Assembly: GCF_014084125.1 (NCBI RefSeq)
Contig: NZ_CP048405.1
Span: 6,138,001 to 6,202,000, forward strand
Direction of reading: 5' to 3'
DNA: 64,000 bases
Origin: Streptacidiphilus sp. PB12-B1b
GTDB lineage: Bacteria > Actinomycetota > Actinomycetes > Streptomycetales > Streptomycetaceae
Shown: one piece after another, positions 56,142-64,000 of the stretch
Layout: each line of letters opens with the position of its first letter
Numbering within the stretch: position 1 is the stretch's first letter
Program-made: the position numbers and the translations under genes
The notes under the pieces: model-generated
Seen by the model: only the letters and a program-made list of their open reading frames with translations
Told to the model about the DNA's origin: nothing
Databases searched by the model: none

Positions 56142-59100
56142 ATGGGAGGCATGGCCGGACCGAAGACCCCGCGCGGGCACACCCCCCGCCCGCCCGAAGC
56201 CGTCGAGCAGGACCCGATGGCCGGCTTCTCCGCGCCCGCGCGGGCCTGGTTCACCGGCGCCTTCCCCGCGCCCACCGACGCCCAGTCGGGCGCCTGGCGG
56301 GCCATCAGCGAGGGCTCCGACGTGCTGGTGGTCGCCCCCACCGGCTCCGGCAAGACCCTCGCCGCGTTCCTCTCCGCACTGGACCGGCTCTCCGTCACAC
56401 CACCACCCGCGCAGCCGCTCAAGCGCTGCCGGGTGCTCTACGTCTCCCCGCTGAAGGCCCTGGCTGTGGACGTCCAGCGCAATCTGCGCGCGCCCCTGGC
56501 CGGGCTGCGGCAGGCCGCCATCCGGCTCGGGCTGCCCGAGCCGGAGATCGAGGTCGGCATCCGCTCGGGCGACACCCCCGCCGCCGAACGGCGGCGTTTC
56601 GCCACCCACCCGCCGGACATCCTGATCACCACCCCCGAGTCGCTGTTCCTGCTCCTCACCTCCGCCGCCCGCGAGGCGCTGCGCGGCGTGGAGACGGTCA
56701 TCCTGGACGAGGTGCACGCCGTCGCCGGGACCAAGCGCGGCGCGCACCTGGCGCTCTCGCTGGAGCGGCTGGACGAACTGCTGCCCGCGCCCGCCCGCCG
56801 GATCGGCCTGTCGGCCACCGTCCGCCCGGTGGACGAGGTCGCCCAGTGGCTGCGCAGCGGCAGCCCCGACCCGCAGCACCGGATGACGATCGTTCAGCCG
56901 CCCTCGCAGAAGCGCTTCGACCTGTCCGTGGTGGTCCCGGTCGAGGACCTGGGCGAGCTGTCCGGCGGCCGCCCCGGCGAGGAGAACCCGGAGCAGTCGT
57001 CCTCGATCTGGCCGCACGTCGAGGAGCGGATCACCGACCTGATCCAGGCGCACCGCTCCACCATCGTCTTCGCCAACTCCCGCCGCCTGGCCGAGCGGCT
57101 GTGCGGGCGGCTGAACGAGATCGCCCACGAGCGGGCCACCGGCGAGACGCTGCCGCACCCCGGATCGCCCGCCCGGCTGATGGCCCAGGCGGGGTCGTCC
57201 CGGGCGGCCCCACCGGTGCTGGCCCGGGCCCACCACGGCTCGGTCTCCAAGGAGCAGCGCGCCGACGTCGAGGAGCAGCTGAAGTCCGGTCAGCTGCCGG
57301 CCGTCGTCGCCACCTCCAGCCTGGAGCTGGGCATCGACATGGGCGCGGTGGACCTGGTCGTCCAGGTGGAGTCGCCGCCCTCGGTGGCGTCCGGGCTGCA
57401 ACGGGTCGGCCGGGCCGGGCACCAGGTCGGCGCGGTCTCCACCGGCGTGGTCTTCCCCAAGTACCGCGGCGACCTGGTGCAGTCCGCGGTGGTCACCGAG
57501 CGGATGGCGGCCGGCGCGATCGAGGCGCTGCGGATCCCGCGCAACCCGCTGGACGTCCTGGCCCAGCAGATCGTCGCCATGACCGCCCTGGACACCTGGG
57601 ACGTGGACGAGCTGCTGGCGCTGGTCCGGCGGGCCGCGCCGTTCGCCGCGCTGCCGCAGTCGGCCTTCGACTCGGTGCTGGACATGCTGGCCGGGCGCTA
57701 CCCCTCGGACGCCTTCGCCGAGCTGCGCCCGCGCGTGGTCTGGGACCGGGTGGCGGGCACCGTCACCGGCCGCCCCGGGGCGCAGCGGCTGGCGGTGACC
57801 TCCGGCGGCACCATCCCGGACCGCGGCCTGTTCGGCGTCTTCCTGGCCGGGGCCGACCCCAAGAAGGGCGGCGGCCGGGTCGGCGAGCTGGACGAGGAGA
57901 TGGTCTACGAGTCGCGGGTGGGCGACGTCTTCACCCTCGGTACGTCCTCCTGGCGGATCGAGGACATCACCCACGACAAGGTGCTGGTCTCCCCCGCGCC
58001 CGGGGTTCCGGGCAAGCTGCCGTTCTGGCACGGCGACTCGCTGGGCCGCCCGCTGGAGCTGGGCCGGGCCGTGGGCGCGTTCCTGCGCGAGCTGGGCGGC
58101 CTGGACGAGGCCGCCGCCACGGCCAGGCTGGGCGCGGCCGGGCTCGACGGCTGGGCGGCGTCCAACCTGCTCTCCTACCTGGCCGAGCAGCGCCAGGCCA
58201 CCGGCCACCTGCCGGACGACCGCACCATCGTGGTGGAGCGCTTCCGGGACGAGCTGGGCGACTGGCGGATCGTCGTCCACTCCCCCTTCGGGGCGCAGGT
58301 GCACGCCCCCTGGGCGCTGGCGCTGGGGGCGCGGCTGGCCGAGCGGCACGGCCTGGACGCCCAGGTGATGCACGCCGACGACGGCATCGTCCTGCGGCTG
58401 CCCGACGCCGACCTGCTGGACTTCCCCGACCTGGACGACGACCCCGGCGCCCCGGGCGGCGGCCGGGGCGCCGGGCCCGCCGAGGAGGCCCCGATCGGGG
58501 CGGACGCCGCCGTGTTCGACCCGGCGGAGATCGAGCAGACCGTCACCGAGCAGGTCGGCGGCTCCGCCCTGTTCGCCTCCCGCTTCCGCGAGTGCGCCGC
58601 CCGCGCCCTGCTGCTGCCCCGGCGCAACCCCGGGCGCCGCACCCCGCTGTGGCAGCAGCGCCAGCGCTCGGCGCAGCTGCTGCAGGTCGCCGCCGAGTTC
58701 GGCTCGTTCCCGATCGTGCTGGAGGCCGTCCGCGAGTGCCTGCAGGACGTCTTCGACGTGCCCGGCCTGGTCGAGCTGATGACCGACATCGAGTCGCGCC
58801 GGGTCCGGCTGGTCGAGGTCACCACCCCGGAGCCCTCGCCGTTCGCCCGCTCGCTGCTGTTCGGCTACGTCGCCCAGTTCCTGTACGAGGGCGACTCGCC
58901 GCTGGCCGAGCGGCGCGCCGCCGCCCTGGCGCTGGACTCCCGGCTGCTGGCCGAGCTGCTCGGCCAGGCCGAGCTGCGCGAGCTGCTGGACCCGGCCGTC
59001 CTGGCCGAGCTGGAGGCCGAGCTGCAGCGGCTCACCCCGGAGCGCCGGATCAAGGACGCCGAGGGCCTGGCCGACGCGCTGCGGCTGCTCGGCCCGCTGA

Positions 59101-61015
59101 CCCCCGCCGAGCTGGAGCAGCGCGGCTGCGAGCCGCCGTGGCCCGGGGAGCTGGAGTCCGCACGGCGGATCATCGGCGTGCGGATCGCGGGCGAACAGCA
59201 CTGGGCCGCCGTCGAGGACGCCGGGCGGCTGCGCGACGCCCTGGGCACCCCCTGCCGGTGGGCGTCCCCGAGGCGTTCACCGAGCCGGTCAAGGACCCGC
59301 TCGGGGACCTGCTGGCCCGGTACGCCCGCACCCACGGCCCGTTCGCCGCAGCCGAGGCCGCCGCCCGCTTCGGCCTGGGCCCGGCCGTGGTGCAGGGCGC
59401 TCTGCAACGGCTGGCCGTCACCGGCCGCCTGGTCCAGGGCGAGTTCCGGCCGGGCGGGGCAGGTGCGGAGTGGTGCGACAGCGAGGTGCTGCGGCGCCTG
59501 AGGCGGCGCTCGCTGGCCGCGCTGCGGCACGAGGTCGAACCGGTGCCGCCGCGCGCGCTGGCCGCGTTCCTGCCGCAGTGGCAGCACCTGGGCAGCCACC
59601 GGCTGCGCGGGGTGGACGGGCTGCTGCGGGTGGTCGAGCAGCTCCAGGGCGCGCTGGTGCCCGCCTCCGCGCTGGAGCGGACCGTGCTGCCCTCCCGGGT
59701 GAGCGACTACACCCCGGCGCTGCTGGACGAGCTGACCGCCTCCGGCGAGGTGCTGTGGTCCGGCGCGGGGGCGCTGCCCGGCAAGGACGGCTGGGTGTCG
59801 CTCTGCCCGGCGGACTCCGCCCCACTGCTGCGGCCCGCCCCGCTGCCGCTGGAGCTCGGCCCGCTGCACCAGGCCCTGCTGGCGGCGCTGGCGCCCGGCT
59901 ACGGGCTGTTCTTCCGGCAGCTGGCCGAGCAGGTGCAGCAGCAGGGCCTGACGCCCGCACCGCCCGAGCTGGCCGCCGCGCTGTGGGATCTCGCCTGGTC
60001 CGGACATCTCACCAATGACACCCTGGCGCCGCTGCGCTCGCTGCTGGGCTCCGGGCGCACGCCCGGCTCCACCGCGCACCGCGCGCCCCGCTCCGCGCCC
60101 CGCCCGCGCTACGGCTCCGCCCGGCCCGCGCCGCGCTCCACCGCGCTGCCCACCACCGCCGGGCGCTGGTCGCTGCTGCCCGCGCCGCTGGCCGACCCGA
60201 CGCAGCGGGCCCACGCACTGGCGCAGACCCTGCTGGACCGGCACGGCGTGGTCACCCGCGGCGCGGCCCAGGCGGAGCGGGCCCCGGGCGGCTTCGCGGG
60301 CGTCTACCGGGTGCTGGCGGCGTTCGAGGAGAACGGCCGGGTCCGGCGCGGCTACGTGGTCGAGGGGCTGGGCGCGGCCCAGTTCGCCGGTGACGGCGCC
60401 ATCGACCGCCTGCGCGCCGTCAGCGCCGCCCTCACCACCGCCGCCGAGGCCGGCCCGACCGGTTCGGACGCCGGCGGCTACGGCCCCGAGGGCTTCGGCC
60501 GGACCGGCGGACAGCGCGGCCCCGGCGGCCCGAGCAACGGCGGCAGCGGCCCGGACAGCTTCGGCGCAGGCGGAGACGGCAGCGGGGGCTTCGGCCGGGC
60601 CGGTGGCAGCGGCGGGTACGGCCGGGCCGGGGAGGCGGGGGCGGCCGGGCTGGTGCTGGCGGCTGCTGATCCGGCCAACGCCTACGGTGCGGCCCTGCCC
60701 TGGCCGGAGGCCCCGACTGCGGCTGCCTCCGGCCACAAGCCGGGCCGCAAGGCGGGCTCGCTGGTGGTCCTCCTCGACGGCGAGCTGACCTGCTACCTCG
60801 AACGCGGCGGCCGCTCCCTGCTCTCCTGGGCGCCGACCCCGCAGGCCCTGGCCAGGGCCTGCGCCGCGCTCGCCCGGGGCCTGCAGGACGGCCTGCTGCC
60901 GGATCTCACCATCGAGCGGATCAACGGGGAGCCCGCGCTCACCTCAGAGCTCGGTGCCGCCTTCGAGGCCGCCGGGTTCCACCCCACCCCCAAGGGGCTC
61001 AGGCTGCGGCGCTGA
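56142..61015 (+). pseudogene. lhr: Lhr-type ATP-dependent helicase, interrupted by a one-base frameshift
   Basis: A large superfamily 2 helicase of DNA repair and RNA-DNA unwinding. Walker A is VVAPTGSGKTLAAFLSALD (about residue 66), then TTPESLFLLL, DEVHAVAG as Walker B, LSATVRP (motif III) and QRVGRAGHQ (motif VI). Up to about 59248 the coding frame is that of the ATG; from there it continues one base over (VGVPEAFTEPV to the final GLRLRR). One extra C in the C5 run at 59248-59252 would restore a single 1,624-residue protein; as read, the product is about 1,120 residues with a foreign tail, then a stop. This could be a sequencing error or a true mutation. The linker after about residue 1430 is Gly-rich. 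The start is the ATG of MGGMAGPK, with an ATG three codons on as the alternative. Confidence 0.9.
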
Positions 61016-61216
61016 GCGGGCCCGGGCCAGCCGCCGGGTGCTGTGGATCGGCAGCAGGCTGAGCGTCCAGCCGCCGGCGAACAGCAGGCCCACGCCGTGC
61101 GGCGAGCCGAGCACACCCGCCAGCAGCAGCCACCACAGCCCGCCGGTCAGCAGCAGCGCCGCCGCCCAGCCGAGCGGGCGGCGCCGCACCGACGGTCGGA
61201 GCCTCCGGGACCACAA
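60944..61216 (-). CDS. Small membrane protein overlapping the 3' end of lhr
   Basis: 90 residues with two membrane segments (GWAAALLLTGGLWWLLLAGV and GVGLLFAGGWTLSLLP) and a basic N-terminus. Codon third positions are almost all G/C until about residue 68 and then lose that bias where the gene runs into lhr on the other strand, so the last 20 codons look like a read-through extension. The start used is a TTG without a good ribosome-binding site. Function is unknown. Confidence 0.58.
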   Translation of the reverse strand: MWSRRLRPSVRRRPLGWAAALLLTGGLWWLLLAGVLGSPHGVGLLFAGGWTLSLLPIHSTRRLARARSAPQPEPLGGGVEPGGLEGGTEL

Positions 61217-61431
61217 CAGAGCACACCACCTCGCGGTCCAGGGGCGGGCCCCCGCCGTGCGAGGGCGCGGAGACGACCCGACACGGGGACAGAAATTTCA
61301 TCCTAAGCGTATTCCGGCAATTCCGACATGCGAGACACTCCGGACAGAATCCTCAGCGAGCGCTCCCGCAACGCACCGATGGCCCCGTCCCGTTCGGGAG
61401 GGGGCCATCGGCACACGATGCGAGGAGGGGG

Positions 61432-61788
61432 TCAGGCGGCGACGACATCCATCGCGCTGGCCTTGGGCATGAGCGAGGGCATCCGCTCGGAGGCCCCGGC
61501 GGGCACCGTCACCGGCTCCACCAGAACCGGGCGGACCGGCTCGCTCGCGGCGAGTTCGGCGAGCGACAACTCGTCGCTGACCTCGCGCATCACCTCGGAC
61601 ATCCGCACGTCCAGGGCGTAACAGATGGCGGAGAGCAGCTCGGAAGAGGCTTCCTTCTGGCCGCGCTCGACCTCGGACAGGTAGCCGAGGGAGACCCGCG
61701 CAGCAGCAGAGACCTCGCGCAGGGTGCGGCCCTGGCGCTGGCGCTGCCGACGCAGGACGTCACCCAGCAGACGACGGAGCAGGATCAT
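61432..61788 (-). CDS. clgR: ClgR-type transcriptional activator of protease genes
   Basis: 118 residues. The XRE helix-turn-helix runs from [20 protein letters not shown] to [20 protein letters not shown] (about residues 12-52), followed by [13 protein letters not shown]. The extreme C-terminus ends VAA, a hydrophobic/alanine tail that Clp protease recognises; in Streptomyces ClgR is itself removed by ClpP, giving feedback. It activates clp and related genes. AAGGAGGG precedes the ATG. It lies downstream of cinA on the same strand, which fits the conserved order. Confidence 0.92.
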   Translation of the reverse strand: MILLRRLLGDVLRRQRQRQGRTLREVSAAARVSLGYLSEVERGQKEASSELLSAICYALDVRMSEVMREVSDELSLAELAASEPVRPVLVEPVTVPAGASERMPSLMPKASAMDVVAA

Positions 61789-61852
61789 CGGTGGCTCCCT
61801 CCTTGGACCGCGGCTCGACACGTCACTGCCCCACCGTACCGCTTGAGCCGCA

Positions 61853-62458
61853 TCACGTGCGGGGAGCCCGGTCGTGTTCACTCTGGGCTGTATCCATGGC
61901 CCCTCCCCTGATGTTCGCGGTATGGACGCTGGAGCTTTCCGGTGCGTCACTTGTCCTATTCCCGGCGGGACCACTCCCACTAACCCCTGGGGAGCGCACA
62001 GCATCGCCCAGAAGTTCGAGGGCGGCCCGCACAGCCCTTCGTCGGATTGTGGCACGGCCCGGAGACAGCCGGAGCGAAGAGTGGGATAGTCCCCCCGGTC
62101 CAGCGACCGCAAGGTGTACCGTGCCCACCGGCTGCCCGTCCTGCGGGTCGGGACCGGCAACGCCGGTGGTGGCGACGCCGTAGTCGGCGCCCAGGAGCCG
62201 ACGCACGCCCTCGGCCATCTCCCCGGCGACCCGCGCGTCCACCGCCCCTCGATCGGCCAACAGCTCCGCGTCCACGCCCAGCACGGACGCCTTGAGGTCG
62301 GTCGCGTAGGCGGTCACCGAGCCCCGGAACGCGCGGGAGGCGCCCGGCACGGCCACCAGCTCCGCCGCCAGCAGGCCCCCGGTCAGCGACTCGGCCACGG
62401 CCACGGTCGCCCCGGCCCGCTCCAGCGCGGCCAGCACCCCGGCGGCGTCGGCGGTCAC
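61853..62458 (-). CDS. cinA: CinA-family protein, nicotinamide-nucleotide amidase (PncC) type
   Basis: Only the amidohydrolase half of CinA is present. Features are [20 protein letters not shown], the catalytic Ser-like segment (about residue 24), then [19 protein letters not shown] and [18 protein letters not shown]. It deamidates nicotinamide mononucleotide in NAD salvage. 201 residues, about 35 more than usual; the extra is a C-terminal Ser/Gly tail that reaches into the clgR upstream region. The GTG start overlaps the pgsA stop (GTGA), so translation is coupled. Confidence 0.92.
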   Translation of the reverse strand: MTADAAGVLAALERAGATVAVAESLTGGLLAAELVAVPGASRAFRGSVTAYATDLKASVLGVDAELLADRGAVDARVAGEMAEGVRRLLGADYGVATTGVAGPDPQDGQPVGTVHLAVAGPGGLSHSSLRLSPGRATIRRRAVRAALELLGDAVRSPGVSGSGPAGNRTSDAPESSSVHTANIRGGAMDTAQSEHDRAPRT

Positions 62459-63156
62459 GCGCCCTCGCCTCTGGCCCGGGCCAGGCCCGCCCGGCGCAGC
62501 TCCACGGCCTGCTTCACGTAGTCCAGGCCGGTCACCACGGTCAGGATCACGGCCACGCCCATCAGCCAGGCCCGGGCAGTGGCCAGCGGGCCGGTCAGCA
62601 CCAGCACGTACATGCCCACGGCGATGCCCTGGGTCAGCGTCTTGATCTTGCCGCCGCGGCTGGCCGGGATGACGCCGTGCCGGATCACCCAGAAGCGCAT
62701 CAGGGTGATCCCGATCTCACGGACCAGGATGACGATCGTCACCCACCAGGCGAGATCGCCCAGCGCCGACAGCGCGACCAGGGCGGTGCCCATGATGGCC
62801 TTGTCCGCGATCGGGTCGGCGATCTTGCCGAAGTCGCTGACCAGGTTCATCCGCCGGGCCAGCTCGCCGTCGAAGAGATCGGTGATCATGGCGATGGCGA
62901 AGGCGGCCCAGGCCACCGAGCGCCACTTGGGGTCGTGCCCGCCGCCGGCGAGCAGCAGCAGCGCGAAGACCGGCACGATCAGCAGCCGGACCATGGTCAG
63001 CAGGTTGGGGATGTTCCACAGGCTGGGCTGTGGCGTCCCGGACGGCCCGGCGGCGACGGCCACGGGTACCACGGCCTCCGGTTCGGCGGTCGCACCGTTG
63101 TGGGCGCCGCCCGCGAGGCCGCGGCCTCTGGCTCCCCCCTCCGAGCCTGATGTCAC
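62455..63156 (-). CDS. pgsA: CDP-diacylglycerol--glycerol-3-phosphate 3-phosphatidyltransferase
   Basis: Makes phosphatidylglycerol phosphate, the precursor of phosphatidylglycerol and cardiolipin. The CDP-alcohol phosphotransferase signature is present: [10 protein letters not shown], then [13 protein letters not shown] (metal-binding Asp residues, about 100-125). Four to six membrane segments are visible ([46 protein letters not shown]). The GTG start (VTSGSEGG) overlaps the rimO stop. 233 residues, with a non-conserved N-terminus of 45. Confidence 0.94.
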   Translation of the reverse strand: MTSGSEGGARGRGLAGGAHNGATAEPEAVVPVAVAAGPSGTPQPSLWNIPNLLTMVRLLIVPVFALLLLAGGGHDPKWRSVAWAAFAIAMITDLFDGELARRMNLVSDFGKIADPIADKAIMGTALVALSALGDLAWWVTIVILVREIGITLMRFWVIRHGVIPASRGGKIKTLTQGIAVGMYVLVLTGPLATARAWLMGVAVILTVVTGLDYVKQAVELRRAGLARARGEGA

Positions 63157-64000
63157 GCGCCCACCCCGAGACCGAGCGGCTCGGCGACCAGATCGACGCC
63201 CTCGCTCGCCACCACCTTGGCGGCGACCAGGTCGCCGACCCGCACCGCGTCCGGAGCGCACAGCAGCGTGGTGCTGCCGTCCGTCTCCGGGGCCTGGTGG
63301 TCGGCCCGGCCGACCACGCCGTCCTCCTCGTCGATGGACTCCACCAGCACCGTCACGCTGCTGCCGATCCGCTCCTCGGCCCGCCGCGCGGTCACCTCCT
63401 CGGCGAGGCGGCTGATCTTCGCCAGCCGCTCGGCGACCACGTCCTCGGGCAGCTTGCCCTCGTAGGTCGCCGCCTCGGTGCCGTCCTCGTCGGAGTAGCC
63501 GAAGACGCCGATGGCGTCCAGCCGGGCGTGGGTGATGAAGCGTTCCAGCTCGGCCAGGTCCGCCTCGGTCTCGCCGGGGAAGCCGACGATGAAGTTGGAC
63601 CGGGCCCCCGCCTCGGGGGCCTTGGCGCGGATGTCGTCCAGCAGCCCGAGGAACCGGTCGGTGTCGCCGAAGCGGCGCATCCGGCGCAGCACCTCCGGCG
63701 CGGAGTGCTGGAAGGACAGGTCGAAGTAGGGCACCACGCCCGGCGTCGAGGTCAGCGCCTCGACCAGGCCCGGGCGCATCTCGGCGGGCTGCAGGTAGCT
63801 CACCCGCACCCGCTCGACGCCGTCGATCGCGGCGATCTCCGGCAGCAGCGTCTCCAGGAGACGAATGTCACCCAGGTCCTTGCCGTACGAGGTGTTGTTC
63901 TCGCTGACCAGCATCACCTCGCGGACGCCCTGCCCGGCCAGCCAGCGGGCCTCGTTCAGCACGTCCGAGGGGCGGCGGGAGAGGAACGACCCGCGGAACG
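63153..64000 (-). CDS. rimO: Ribosomal protein S12 methylthiotransferase RimO, N-terminus beyond the right edge
   Basis: Radical-SAM enzyme that thiomethylates an aspartate of ribosomal protein S12. The visible C-terminal part (about 282 residues) starts within the radical-SAM domain ([20 protein letters not shown]). It continues with [46 protein letters not shown] and [20 protein letters not shown] domain closes the protein ([20 protein letters not shown]). It is related to the MiaB encoded 33 kb away; DLSFQHS and YGKDLGD indicate RimO. The stop overlaps pgsA. Confidence 0.94.
   Translation of the reverse strand, partial: FRGSFLSRRPSDVLNEARWLAGQGVREVMLVSENNTSYGKDLGDIRLLETLLPEIAAIDGVERVRVSYLQPAEMRPGLVEALTSTPGVVPYFDLSFQHSAPEVLRRMRRFGDTDRFLGLLDDIRAKAPEAGARSNFIVGFPGETEADLAELERFITHARLDAIGVFGYSDEDGTEAATYEGKLPEDVVAERLAKISRLAEEVTARRAEERIGSSVTVLVESIDEEDGVVGRADHQAPETDGSTTLLCAPDAVRVGDLVAAKVVASEGVDLVAEPLGLGVGA

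Overview
The window is a very GC-rich actinomycete chromosome segment. Gene order and protein sequences point to Streptomycetaceae (Streptomyces or a close genus such as Kitasatospora or Streptacidiphilus). From memory, the core order matches the conserved Streptomyces block that runs from recQ/rnhB through nrdJ-nrdR, lexA, hflX, dapF, miaA and miaB to recX-recA, lhr, clgR, cinA, pgsA and rimO. I could not run a comparison. Codon third positions are almost all G or C. Many starts are GTG or TTG, and stop/start overlaps (ATGA, GTGA, TTGA) are common.

Layout. 1-5900: the N-terminal part of a RecQ helicase (cut by the left edge), two conserved unknowns, ribonuclease HII, an FMN split-barrel protein, a DapA-family aldolase and a histidine phosphatase. 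5970-13300: nrdR-nrdJ (class II ribonucleotide reductase and its repressor, with two candidate NrdR boxes), lexA with its SOS box, and a DinG-type helicase. 13330-21150: a siderophore operon of the NRPS-independent type (aminotransferase, decarboxylase, IucA/IucC synthetase, acyltransferase, N-hydroxylase) with a nitrilase-fold hydrolase at its 3' end. This is the rhizobactin/schizokinen gene set with only one synthetase. 21300-30650: hflX, a RelA/SpoT homologue, dapF, a membrane protein, miaA, an antitoxin-like protein, a LigB-like protein and miaB.

30740-38440 is the most accessory stretch. It holds three tiny coupled genes divergent from a WhiJ-type regulator that is fused in frame to its usually separate DUF397 partner, then a second DUF397 gene, a DUF2797 protein, PadR and MerR regulators, an orphan TAXI binding protein, an epoxide-hydrolase-like enzyme and a methyltransferase.

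38540-47900 is a sulfur-metabolism region. Two transcription units, metY-metX and cysteine dioxygenase-rhodanese, each begin with a short leader-peptide gene containing an RR(x)H(V/L)D motif and a late cysteine codon, followed by about 200 nt of C-rich leader. This looks like cysteine-responsive attenuation used both for making and for degrading sulfur amino acids. Between the two units lie a two-component system, an ABC ATPase that has lost several catalytic residues and has no permease partners, and an FAD monooxygenase.

47950-64000 returns to core genes: rny, recX, recA (SOS box), DUF3046, a truncated azlD remnant, an MFS exporter with a divergent TetR gene over a pair of palindromic operators, a secreted subtilisin-like protease, lhr (interrupted by a one-base frameshift in a C run), a small membrane protein, clgR, cinA, pgsA and rimO (cut by the right edge). 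No tRNA, rRNA, CRISPR array, insertion sequence or prophage was seen.

Most promising observations: the paired sulfur leader peptides with C-rich leaders, the regulator-DUF397 fusion with an internal start, the degenerate ABC ATPase, the azlD scar beside the MFS/TetR pair, and the lhr frameshift.
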